This document shows, one piece after another, positions 52,215 through 60,720 of a stretch of DNA of 64,000 bases. The notes under the pieces are model-generated. The model had not been told where the DNA came from. It saw only the letters and a program-made list of their open reading frames with translations, and made no database searches. This stretch comes from Algoriphagus yeomjeoni (lineage in GTDB: Bacteria; Bacteroidota; Bacteroidia; Cytophagales; Cyclobacteriaceae), in contig NZ_QLLK01000011.1 of the NCBI RefSeq assembly GCF_003259505.1, positions 62,001 through 126,000 on the forward strand, given 5' to 3'. Both the position numbers and the translations under genes were made by a program. Numbering within the stretch: position 1 is the first letter of the stretch; the number at the start of each line of letters is the position of its first letter.

Positions 52215-54482
52215 TTACAAGAAAATCAAACTAGCTGAAACATCTCTTCTAAATGCTCTCATTGAAGGCTCGCTCGCTTTATTAATCCTTACCATAAATA
52301 CCTCTTGATTGCTTAAGTTTTTATTAAAAATTTGGTTAAGATCATTTTTAAACTGTAGAATCATCCTCTTCTCATTCTCTGTAAATCCTGTTACAGTTTC
52401 CCTCAATACTCTATGAAAAACAAAAAGAGAAGCTGAAATAGGCTGAAAACTATAGCCGGATAAATTAGCTTTTATCCAAACTCGTTGGATGGCTGCCCCT
52501 GCTTTCAAAAAGGCACCCGGCGTATATTTATCGGCAGTAAACATTAAGACTGCAGATGCAGAAAGTATAGTTTGATCAGAAATTTTCGTCAATCCATACC
52601 CCAAATCATTTTTTCTAAAAAACTCAATGGTTCCTGGATCACGTACTAATCCTACCGCCGCTCGCTCTGATTTTCCCATCTCAAGGGTGGCGATATCAAT
52701 ACCGTCTTTTGTAGCTAAAGCTTCTTCTTCTGACCATCTTATTTCACTCACGAAATCTTCATACCCTTGGTCATGTAGCAATCTTAGACGATCCATTCCC
52801 CCTACAATTGGCGTCAGTGCTCTTAGTCGCTCAAGATCGTCAATGATTTCTAAGTTTACCCCATCTGATGAAGCAATTGTTTGGAACTCTTCAAGCTTCT
52901 CCTTTTCTAAAAGCACTCTATCGGCATTTTTACGATTGGTACATCGCATATCAATACCGTCTACTAAATCTCCATTAGGGACATTTACTGGTTCGTTTGA
53001 TTTTGAATCAAACTCTATGGAGGCAATTAGCTCCTCTCCAAAATTTTGAATATGCTCGTGAATGGTAAGTGCAATACCCATCGAGGAAGCCACTAGTTCA
53101 AAATTCTGCAATGCTGCGCCAAATGCCAATAATGAGCCAGTGCCTAGATAATCAAGTAAAGATTCACTTTTAGATTTGTCATGAAGCAGGTGGAGCACCC
53201 CATGTTGATCGTATATCCACTTCCATGGCTGACTATTCCCTCCTGATGGTGCGGTATTAGCCTTTCCTATTAAATAGATTAAATCCTGCTTAGAGATTTT
53301 ATAGTTAGAAACGTAACTAGTTTTAGGCAAAAAGTCTATAAAATCATAGTCTGAATAGGGAATTTTGATAGTATCTGGAGCTTGCTTTTCGCCTTTGCTC
53401 AATACTAATCCATCCAAATCAACATAGTATCTGCCTGATTCTACATTTTCTCCCAACAATAATTTTCTAGATGCATTCGCTACAGTAGCTCCTCCTAAAT
53501 AAACTGCAGAAGCCAATTGTGGCCATGATGAAATTGACTGACTTAGTTCCAACAAAGAAACCTTCATTCGTGTCGAAATAGTGCTTAAACCTATAATCTT
53601 TAAGCCCACAGGAACCTTTTGTTGGCTTGTTAAATTTTTTAGATCTGAAAAATTAAAATCCCCTAATAGGCCATGAAAAATTTCTCGGGAAGGCTCTCTA
53701 TCAAATCTCTCAACATCCAACATGCCGCGGTCTGAAGTCTCCATTAGCACCGGAATCTTTTTTGCCTTGGCTCTTTCTCTTGCCAGCACTTTCACATCGA
53801 GGCTATCGCACTCATCTATCAGTAAGTCCAAATCCCCACCATCTGACAGGAAATCATCAATATTATCTTCGTTTACCCCTTTTCTGTACAAAGTGACTTT
53901 CAGATAAGGGTCTATTTCAAAAATCTCTCTTGCAGCCAAAATAACCTTCTCTACTCCCAAATCAACCACACCAGCCTTGATCCGATTAAGATTACTCAGC
54001 TCCAAGGTGTCAAAATCTGCCAATCTTAATTCGCCACATCCTCGTTCCAAAGCTATCGCAAATGCTATACTTTGCCCTACTGAAAGTCCAATGATTCCAA
54101 CTTTCTTCTTCCTTAGCTCTTGCTGTTCTTGCGGGGTAATTTTGTAATTATTTCTCGCGGTCCTAACTCGAATAAAATCCTCTTCAGGAAGTAACCTAAC
54201 CAATACTTTCTTCCAAGGAAAGTAAACCCAATTACCATAGTTGCTTCTATCATGTTCAACAAAAAAATGAGAAACACGTGTAGACAACTCTTCTTTGGTG
54301 AAGGACAATGTTGGATTGTCCACTTTTACCAATTCAGCTACTTGGTCATCTAGCTTGTCAAGTAAGCTGACTTCAGAATTATGATACAATTCATTAAAAA
54401 TGGAAGAATCCGAAAAATCTGAAGGCTTAAAGATTGAGGGAAAAACCTGATCATCAAGATGAAACTGTGTACTGCTAAACAT
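52215..54482 (-). CDS. ThiF/E1-like and nitroreductase fusion protein (Rv1355c/MoeY-like)
   Basis: A 755-residue fusion. Residues 1-120 form a helical N-terminal domain. The ThiF/E1 domain (about 125-355) has the Rossmann motif VGIIGLSVGQS (128-138), LADFDTLELSNLNR (154-167; aspartate and the arginine finger of adenylating E1 enzymes), the following Lys179, and LLIDECDS (220-227). It lacks the CxxC zinc ligands of many ThiF proteins. A nitroreductase-like domain (about 395-700) starts with ANTAPSGGNSQPWKW (408-422), an FMN-binding segment. This order matches Rv1355c of M. tuberculosis (annotated moeY). It is the first gene of the operon. Confidence 0.85.
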   Translation of the reverse strand: MFSSTQFHLDDQVFPSIFKPSDFSDSSIFNELYHNSEVSLLDKLDDQVAELVKVDNPTLSFTKEELSTRVSHFFVEHDRSNYGNWVYFPWKKVLVRLLPEEDFIRVRTARNNYKITPQEQQELRKKKVGIIGLSVGQSIAFAIALERGCGELRLADFDTLELSNLNRIKAGVVDLGVEKVILAAREIFEIDPYLKVTLYRKGVNEDNIDDFLSDGGDLDLLIDECDSLDVKVLARERAKAKKIPVLMETSDRGMLDVERFDREPSREIFHGLLGDFNFSDLKNLTSQQKVPVGLKIIGLSTISTRMKVSLLELSQSISSWPQLASAVYLGGATVANASRKLLLGENVESGRYYVDLDGLVLSKGEKQAPDTIKIPYSDYDFIDFLPKTSYVSNYKISKQDLIYLIGKANTAPSGGNSQPWKWIYDQHGVLHLLHDKSKSESLLDYLGTGSLLAFGAALQNFELVASSMGIALTIHEHIQNFGEELIASIEFDSKSNEPVNVPNGDLVDGIDMRCTNRKNADRVLLEKEKLEEFQTIASSDGVNLEIIDDLERLRALTPIVGGMDRLRLLHDQGYEDFVSEIRWSEEEALATKDGIDIATLEMGKSERAAVGLVRDPGTIEFFRKNDLGYGLTKISDQTILSASAVLMFTADKYTPGAFLKAGAAIQRVWIKANLSGYSFQPISASLFVFHRVLRETVTGFTENEKRMILQFKNDLNQIFNKNLSNQEVFMVRINKASEPSMRAFRRDVSASLIFL

Positions 54483-54676
54483 TTCGTATTATCGGGGGTG
54501 ACAAATTGAAGTAAAGTTAATTTTTTCAACTATAAGTCCAATTTTTTAATACCCTTTATAGTGTATCTTTTTATATTAGTATTCAAAAAGTTCTAGAAAA
54601 TAGTTTTCAATAGTTACTTTTATAAAAAAATACTGTTTGATCGTAACGTATCGATTGTTTTAGACAAATTTGTTAA
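54483..54676. promoter_or_regulatory. Divergent promoter region between the operon and the REC gene
   Basis: A 194-base, A/T-rich region between the divergent ThiF-nitroreductase and REC genes. It must hold both promoters. I see no exact consensus; near 54610-54670 CGTAACGTATCG is a partial dyad that could be an operator. Confidence 0.4.
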
Positions 54677-55150
54677 ATGGAAACTACGCCTCAAGAAAAA
54701 ATAAAAATACTCTATGTCGATGATGAAGAAAATAACCTTCAGGCATTCAAGGCTACTTTTAGAAGAGATTACCAAATTTTTCTCGCAATCGACGCTACAG
54801 TAGCCCGAGAGGTGCTTTCTAAGCAGGAAGTTGACATAATTATCACGGATCAGAGAATGCCTGGCGAAACTGGTGTGGAATTTTTAGAATCAATTATTCC
54901 AATTTATCCGAACCCAATAAGAATATTACTGACTGGCTATACTGATATCCAAGCTGTAATTGATGCGATCAACAAAGGACAAGTATATCACTACCTGACA
55001 AAACCTTGGGAAGAAGATTACTTAAGAACTGTAATCAAAAATGCGTTTGAAATTTATCAGCTTCGTAGAGAAAATGAAAAATTGACCAAAGCACTAATTA
55101 AGGCCAATGATCAATTGGAATTTATTTTACGACAGAATCTACTATCCTAA
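54677..55150 (+). CDS. Single-domain response regulator
   Basis: A 157-residue receiver-only protein. Asp58 (IIITDQRMPG) is the phospho-acceptor; DD at 15-16 and Lys108 (LTKPWEEDY) are present. A short helical tail (about 125-157) follows without an output domain. Its receiver is very close to that of the REC-kinase at 48349-49434 (shared YVDDEENNL/YIDDEDNNL, DQRMPG, IRILLTGY and VIDAINKG), so the two probably arose by duplication. It lies divergently from the operon, 194 bases away, and its end is one base from the convergent alanine dehydrogenase. Confidence 0.92.
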   Translation: METTPQEKIKILYVDDEENNLQAFKATFRRDYQIFLAIDATVAREVLSKQEVDIIITDQRMPGETGVEFLESIIPIYPNPIRILLTGYTDIQAVIDAINKGQVYHYLTKPWEEDYLRTVIKNAFEIYQLRRENEKLTKALIKANDQLEFILRQNLLS

Positions 55151-55151
55151 T

Positions 55152-56363
55152 TTAATATCTAGCCGCCAACAATAATTGTAACTCTTTGTGGCTCATCCCA
55201 AATTTCCTTCCTAGATAGGCATTAGTAAGACTTCCTCTGTAAGTATATACGCCTCTCAAAAACCATTTATAATTGAATATCATTTCTTCGGCACCTCCAA
55301 GGTCTGCCATTTGAAGAATTATTGGTGTAAATATATTACTCAAAGAGTATGAGGCTGTTCTGGCAACTCGAGAAGCAATATTTGGTACGCAATAATGGAT
55401 AATATCATGAACTTGATATACAGGCTCATCATGCGAGGTCATCCTTCCTGTCTCAATACAACCCCCTTGATCAATCGCAACATCAATAATGATACTTCCA
55501 TGCATCATATTGGCCACCATTTCCTCAGAGACCACTATTTTATTTCTCCCCTTCTCTGCACGAAGCGCCCCTATGACCACATCTGCTTCTGAAAGTGCCT
55601 GATTAAGGCTAAAATTATCAATGGTGGACGTATATATCTGCTGGCCAAGAAGCTGCTTTAATCTCCGCAGCTTGTAAATATGGTTATCAAAGACTTTAAT
55701 ATTTGCGCCTAAACCTAGTGCCGTTCTAGCGGCATATTCTGCCACCGTACCTGCTCCGATAATCACGACTTGAGTAGGCGGCACACCTGTCACTCCACCC
55801 ATAATCAACCCTTTCCCATCATTCTCACTAGAAAGATACTCAGAAGCAATCAGCATTACCGTGCTTCCAGCTATCTCTGACATCGCACGAACAACTGGCA
55901 TGCCTCCTACCTTATCCTCCAGGTATTCAAATGCTACAGCTGTGATTTTCTTTTGATTTAGTGTCTGAATAAACTCCTGACTTTGACGCTCAAGTTGGAG
56001 TGCGGACATCAAACAGCTTCCTGTAGTCATGTAGCTCAACTCCTCTTCTGTAGGCGGATCAATTTTAAGCACTACTTGGGACTCAAAGACCTCCTTTTTA
56101 GAATTGGTAACTTTCGCTCCAGCATCAGAAAAATCCTGATCTGAAAATTTGGACTGCATGCCTGCACCTGCCTCCACTACCACGCTAATCCCATTGTTTG
56201 AAAGCAAACCTACAGATTCAGGTGTAATTACTATCCGCTTCTCTTGAGTAGACACTTCCCTTGGTAGTCCAATTACCAAAGAGTTGTCTCTATTTCTCAC
56301 TTTCGCGGGGGATTCTTTTGGGATCAGTCCCACAGCGGTGAGTTGGTCTAATTCAGTTGGCAT
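55152..56363 (-). CDS. ald: Alanine dehydrogenase
   Basis: A 403-residue member of the alanine dehydrogenase/PNT family. It oxidises L-alanine to pyruvate and ammonia with NAD. LPREVSTQEKRIVITPESV and VVEAGAGMQSKFSDQDF (N-terminal half), VKIDPP-like VVLKIDPPTEEEL, and the NAD-binding VVIIGAGTVAEYAARTALGLGA are typical. It ends with a roughly 30-residue C-terminal extension (YTYRGSLTNAYLGRKFGM). The 5' end overlaps tsaE by 11 bases, so it is the last gene of the porX-tsaE-ald operon. Confidence 0.9.
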   Translation of the reverse strand: MPTELDQLTAVGLIPKESPAKVRNRDNSLVIGLPREVSTQEKRIVITPESVGLLSNNGISVVVEAGAGMQSKFSDQDFSDAGAKVTNSKKEVFESQVVLKIDPPTEEELSYMTTGSCLMSALQLERQSQEFIQTLNQKKITAVAFEYLEDKVGGMPVVRAMSEIAGSTVMLIASEYLSSENDGKGLIMGGVTGVPPTQVVIIGAGTVAEYAARTALGLGANIKVFDNHIYKLRRLKQLLGQQIYTSTIDNFSLNQALSEADVVIGALRAEKGRNKIVVSEEMVANMMHGSIIIDVAIDQGGCIETGRMTSHDEPVYQVHDIIHYCVPNIASRVARTASYSLSNIFTPIILQMADLGGAEEMIFNYKWFLRGVYTYRGSLTNAYLGRKFGMSHKELQLLLAARY

Positions 56364-56784
56364 TCTCGACGTGTTGTAGGTTCAGGGTTCTTTTGGTAGC
56401 GGAATCATTTTGAATCCGAACTAATAGAAAATTCTCAGGCAAAAATGCAGCTATTTTTTCAGCCCATTCCAACCAACAATAATTTCCACTATAAAAATAC
56501 TCTTCTATTCCGATATCCAAGGCTTCAGTTGGATCATCCATTCTATAAAAATCAAAGTGATAAAAAATAGTACCACTTGGGTTCTCATAGTGATTGACGA
56601 TGCCAAATGTAGGGCTGCTAACTTGATCAGTAATAGAAAAAGCTCGGGACAGCGCTTTTATGAGCGTAGTCTTTCCCGCTCCCATATCGCCCTGAAACAC
56701 CCATACCTTTTCTTCCGAAGCTACCGCTAGTATAGCCTGTACAGCCTTATCTATCTCATCTAGTTCGTAGGTGAACTGGGTCAA
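56353..56784 (-). CDS. tsaE: tRNA threonylcarbamoyladenosine biosynthesis ATPase
   Basis: A 143-residue TsaE, the small ATPase that supports t6A modification of tRNA with TsaB, TsaC and TsaD. Walker A is GDMGAGKTTLIKAL (32-45), followed by SSPTFGIVNHYE (about 57-68), HFDFYRMDD (about 74-82) and CWLEWAEKI, all typical. The start is TTG at 56784, eight bases after the porX stop codon; no ATG fits. It overlaps ald by 11 bases. Confidence 0.93.
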   Translation of the reverse strand: MTQFTYELDEIDKAVQAILAVASEEKVWVFQGDMGAGKTTLIKALSRAFSITDQVSSPTFGIVNHYENPSGTIFYHFDFYRMDDPTEALDIGIEEYFYSGNYCWLEWAEKIAAFLPENFLLVRIQNDSATKRTLNLQHVENAN

Positions 56785-56792
56785 ATGTTTGA

Positions 56793-58349
56793 TTATTTAG
56801 GTGACAAATGAACGATCGGAATGATCATTTCCTCCAAAGATACACCTCCATGCTGAAAGGTATCCTTATAGAAGTTCACATAATAATTGTAATTATTGGG
56901 GTATGCAAAGAAATAATCTTCAACGGCAAAAACATAGGTAGAAGACACATTTAATCTTGGCAATTTCGCGTCTTCAGGTTTTTTGATCTCAAAGACCTTT
57001 CCTTGCTCAAAGTTTAAGTTCTTACCTTGCTTATATCTCAAATTCGTAGTAACATTTTTATCCCCTATGATTCGATAGGGTTTATTTACTCTTTTTGTGC
57101 CATGATCTGTGGTAATAATAACCTCTGCACCTGCATCATGGATCTTTTTCAGTAGTTCAAACAAGGAGGAGTGCTCAAACCAACTTGTAGTCAATGACCT
57201 GTAGGCGGACTCATCCGGAGCCAGCTCTCGTATCATTTTCATGTCTGTTCTAGCGTGAGAAACCATATCCACAAAGTTATAGACCAAGACATTGAGATCA
57301 TTTTGAAGAAAGGTATGGAATTGCTCCAATACTGCTTTTCCTTGATGAGCCTGAATAATTTTGTTATAACTGGATTTAATCGAAAGTCGGTTCTTCTCCA
57401 AGTTGATCTTCAGCCACTCGTCTTCGAAGTTATTTTTCCCTTCATCAGAATCCTCATCTTCCCAAAACTGCGGATAGAACCTCGCCATATCCATGGGCAT
57501 CATGCCGCTGAAGAGAGCATTTCTCGCAAAAGCCGTCGTAGTTGGGAGAATACTATAATAAGTATCCTTGTCTTTAATATTAAAATAAGGCGCAATGATC
57601 GACTCAATATCCTCCCACTGGTCTAATCGAAAATTGTCTATCACGATAAAAAACAGCGGTTTTTTCTCCTGTAGCTGTGGGAAAACCTTTTTCTTCATCA
57701 CCTGATGGGAAAGTAGCGGTTTTATAGGATTTTTCTCCTCCATCCAATCCAGGTAATTCTCTTTTATGAATTTGGAGAAATTTGCATTTGCTTCGATCTT
57801 CTGAGATTCTAGAACAGGGAGCATGTTTTTGTTTTCCGTATCATCGATCTGCATTTCCCAGTATGTCAACTTACGGTAAATATCAGCCCAATCTTGATGA
57901 TCATCTGCATCATCAAAAGCCATACTAATATTCATGAAATCCTGCTGATAACTTTGCGTCGTACGTTCGTCTATCAACTGCTTATTTTGGAGAAGCTTTT
58001 TAACGGAAAGTAAAATCTGGCTGGGATTGATCGGCTTGATCAGGTAATCAGCGATTTTTCCCCCTATCGCATCATCCATGATATGCTCTTCCTCACTTTT
58101 GGTGATCATGACCACAGGCACCTGAGGCTTCATTTGTTTGATTTGTTGCAGCGTTTCGAGACCTGTCATTCCCGGCATCATTTCATCCAAGAAGATTACA
58201 TCAAAGTTTTTGGATTCTACCTCTTCGATAGCATCCACGCCTGAATTCACTGTAGTAATGTCATATCCTTTCTGTTCTAGAAAAAGAATATGAGGTTTGA
58301 GCAAGTCGATTTCATCATCGGCCCAGAGTATCTTGAATTTTTGAGACAT
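56793..58349 (-). CDS. porX: PorX-like response regulator with PglZ domain
   Basis: A 518-residue regulator with a receiver domain (ILWADDEIDLL, IFLDEMMPGMTG with the phospho-acceptor Asp, LIKPINPSQI) and a C-terminal PglZ alkaline phosphatase-like domain (VIDNFRLDQWEDIES, ILPTTTAFARNALFSGMMP, TTDHGTKRVNKP). In Porphyromonas PorX, with the kinase PorY, controls type IX secretion genes and has phosphodiesterase activity. The ATG at 58349 (MSQKFKILW) is used; the 16 codons before it look like leader sequence. It is the first gene of porX-tsaE-ald and divergent from the HD-domain gene. Confidence 0.92.
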   Translation of the reverse strand: MSQKFKILWADDEIDLLKPHILFLEQKGYDITTVNSGVDAIEEVESKNFDVIFLDEMMPGMTGLETLQQIKQMKPQVPVVMITKSEEEHIMDDAIGGKIADYLIKPINPSQILLSVKKLLQNKQLIDERTTQSYQQDFMNISMAFDDADDHQDWADIYRKLTYWEMQIDDTENKNMLPVLESQKIEANANFSKFIKENYLDWMEEKNPIKPLLSHQVMKKKVFPQLQEKKPLFFIVIDNFRLDQWEDIESIIAPYFNIKDKDTYYSILPTTTAFARNALFSGMMPMDMARFYPQFWEDEDSDEGKNNFEDEWLKINLEKNRLSIKSSYNKIIQAHQGKAVLEQFHTFLQNDLNVLVYNFVDMVSHARTDMKMIRELAPDESAYRSLTTSWFEHSSLFELLKKIHDAGAEVIITTDHGTKRVNKPYRIIGDKNVTTNLRYKQGKNLNFEQGKVFEIKKPEDAKLPRLNVSSTYVFAVEDYFFAYPNNYNYYVNFYKDTFQHGGVSLEEMIIPIVHLSPK

Positions 58350-58408
58350 TTCAGGTTCAGTTTCTTTTAAAATTATAATTACTTTTGGGGCAAACAAAAA
58401 AGGCCTCC

Positions 58409-59641
58409 TTGAAAAGCCAGAAGATACTTAACGACCCCGTTTACGGATTTATAACAATCCCTAGCGAGTTGATTTTTACGATTATTGACCATCCTTATTT
58501 TCAACGATTACGGAGAATAAAACAACTGGGCCTGACTGATTTTGTCTATCCCGGCGCTCTTCATACCCGATTTCATCATGCGATTGGGGCAATGCACTTG
58601 ATGAGCATTACGCTAGACAATCTACGAAATAAAGGCACTGAAATCACAGATGAAGAATATGAAGCGGCACTAATCGCTATTCTTTTGCACGATATTGGAC
58701 ATGGACCTTTTTCACATGCCTTGGAATATAGTCTACTGAAAGGCGTACCCCATGAAGACCTTTCCCTTCTGATTATAGAACTCTTAAATCAGGAGTTTGG
58801 CGGAAAATTAGATCTTACTTTAAGAATATTTAAGAATAAATACGAGCGAAAATTCTTTCATCAACTGGTTTCCAGCCAGTTGGATATAGATAGACTTGAC
58901 TACTTGCAGCGGGATTGCTTCTTTACCGGCGTATCAGAAGGAACCATCGGAGCAGATCGCATCATCAAGATGATGGACGTAAAGAATGATCAGGTGGTGA
59001 TCGAAGAAAAGGGGATTTATTCTATCGAAAATTTCTTGAGCGCTAGACGCCTAATGTATTGGCAGGTTTATTTACACAAGACCACCGTCAGTGCAGAGAA
59101 AATGTTGATCAAGCTTATTGAAAGAGCTAAATTCCTTCGGCAGTCTGGAGATCGATTCACCGTCACTGAGGAATTTGATTTCTTCTTATTGAATGATCCC
59201 ACTTTACTTGATTTCCGAACTAAACCAGATCTTTTGACCTTATTTCTCGAAATGGATGATTTGGATATTTGGGGAGCTATTAAGCTTTGGAAAAACCATC
59301 CGGATTATGTGTTAAGAAATATTTCTCAGATGTTTTTGACTCGAAACCTTTTTAAGATCAACCTTACCAATGAGCCTTTTTCTGCTGAGGAAATAGAACA
59401 GTTAAAGGAGAAAACGATTAGCAAACTTCAAATACCTGAAGGTGATTTGGTTTATTTCTTTTCGCATGGCGCAGTTAGTAATTATGGGTATTTGGCCAAG
59501 GATAGAATTAATATCTTGACAAAAAAAGGAAAGGTAATTGATGTTGCACAGGCCGCAGACTTACCAAATATCAAAGTCATGAGTAAAATCGTAGAGAAAC
59601 ACTATGTATGTAAGGCCAAAAGCCTAAATTTAACTTATTAA
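58409..59641 (+). CDS. HD-domain phosphohydrolase (dNTPase-like)
   Basis: A roughly 410-residue protein of the SAMHD1-like/dGTPase-related HD group. DPVYGFITIPSELIFTIIDHPYFQRLRRIKQLG is the standard beginning, HTRFHHAIGAMHL supplies the first metal His, LLHDIGHGPFSHALE the HD pair, and SSQLDIDRLDYLQRD the last Asp. It probably hydrolyses nucleotides or dephosphorylates them. No ATG fits; the start could be TTG at 58409 or 58385 (the latter would overlap the porX leader frame). Confidence 0.87.
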   Translation: MKSQKILNDPVYGFITIPSELIFTIIDHPYFQRLRRIKQLGLTDFVYPGALHTRFHHAIGAMHLMSITLDNLRNKGTEITDEEYEAALIAILLHDIGHGPFSHALEYSLLKGVPHEDLSLLIIELLNQEFGGKLDLTLRIFKNKYERKFFHQLVSSQLDIDRLDYLQRDCFFTGVSEGTIGADRIIKMMDVKNDQVVIEEKGIYSIENFLSARRLMYWQVYLHKTTVSAEKMLIKLIERAKFLRQSGDRFTVTEEFDFFLLNDPTLLDFRTKPDLLTLFLEMDDLDIWGAIKLWKNHPDYVLRNISQMFLTRNLFKINLTNEPFSAEEIEQLKEKTISKLQIPEGDLVYFFSHGAVSNYGYLAKDRINILTKKGKVIDVAQAADLPNIKVMSKIVEKHYVCKAKSLNLTY

Positions 59642-59658
59642 CTCCGTTTATATTGTTT

Positions 59659-60681
59659 ATGGAATTTACTCTCGGACAAGTTGCTGCAATACTACAAGGA
59701 AAAGTAGAAGGCGATGAAAACCAAAAAGTAACCCGATTGGATAAAATCCAAGAAGGTCAGCAAGGAGGCATCAGTTTTTTGGCTAATGAAAAGTACACCC
59801 CATATATTTATGAAACGGAGGCAACAGCAGTTATCGTTTCCAAAGATTTCACTCCGACAAGGGCTCTAAAAACCAATCTAATCCGCGTTGAAGATGCTTA
59901 CAACGGATTCACTAAACTCCTTGAAGCTTACTCCATGCTCATGAAGAGTAGCAAAGTAGGAGTTGAAGAACCATCCTATTTGGATGTCAGTTCTAGCATC
60001 GGACAACAAGCCTATAGAGGCGCTTTTTCTTATATAGGCAAAAACTGCTCAATCGGAGATTCAGTCAAAATCCACAGTCATGTACATGTTGGCGATCGAG
60101 TGAAAATCGGCAATAACACCATTATTCATCCCGGCGCAAAAATCTGCGCTGACACAGTTATTGGCAATAATTGCGAAATACATCCTGGAGCCGTGATTGG
60201 CTCAGATGGGTTTGGTTTTGCACCCCAAGAAGACGGAACTTACAAGACCATTCCACAGATAGGGAATGTAATTCTAGAAGACAATGTGAGCGTGGGTGCA
60301 AACAGCACCATTGATTGTGCAACGATGGGATCTACCTTGATCAAAAAGGGAGCAAAAATCGACAATATGGTGCAAATAGCACACAATGTAATAGTTGGTG
60401 AAAATACAGTCATAGCTTCTCAAACTGGCATTTCGGGTTCAACAGAAATAGGAAAAAACTGCATAATCGCTGGAAAAGTTGGAATTGTAGGACATATAAA
60501 AATCGCAGACAACACCACTATCGGTGCTAATACAGGCATAAGTAAATCGATCAAAGAATCAGGAACTACGCTGTTTGGGTACGTGGCAATGGATATGAAG
60601 AATTTCCTGAAATCGTATTCAATCTTCAAAAAGCTCGGCTCAATAGAGGACCGCATAAGAGAACTAGAAAAAAAGCAGTAA
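59659..60681 (+). CDS. lpxD: UDP-3-O-acylglucosamine N-acyltransferase
   Basis: A 340-residue LpxD. It adds the second acyl chain to UDP-3-O-acyl-glucosamine in lipid A synthesis. The N-terminal uridine-binding domain (about 1-110, ISFLANEKY) is followed by a left-handed beta-helix of hexapeptide repeats (about 120-310; HPGAKICADTVIGNNCEIHPGAVIGSDGFGF) with the catalytic histidine in MVQIAHNVIVGENT. The ATG at 59659 is preferred to the TTG six bases upstream. It heads the lpxD, lpxC-fabZ, lpxA cluster. Confidence 0.94.
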   Translation: MEFTLGQVAAILQGKVEGDENQKVTRLDKIQEGQQGGISFLANEKYTPYIYETEATAVIVSKDFTPTRALKTNLIRVEDAYNGFTKLLEAYSMLMKSSKVGVEEPSYLDVSSSIGQQAYRGAFSYIGKNCSIGDSVKIHSHVHVGDRVKIGNNTIIHPGAKICADTVIGNNCEIHPGAVIGSDGFGFAPQEDGTYKTIPQIGNVILEDNVSVGANSTIDCATMGSTLIKKGAKIDNMVQIAHNVIVGENTVIASQTGISGSTEIGKNCIIAGKVGIVGHIKIADNTTIGANTGISKSIKESGTTLFGYVAMDMKNFLKSYSIFKKLGSIEDRIRELEKKQ

Positions 60682-60720
60682 ATTTGCAGCCTTTAGCATG
60701 CTGAACGGTTCAAAAATCAG

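Noticed and set aside
48349-54482. Azole-forming RiPP (TOMM) gene cluster
   Set aside because: E1-like and nitroreductase domains are present, but no YcaO cyclodehydratase or precursor peptide was found, and the rest of the operon is signalling.
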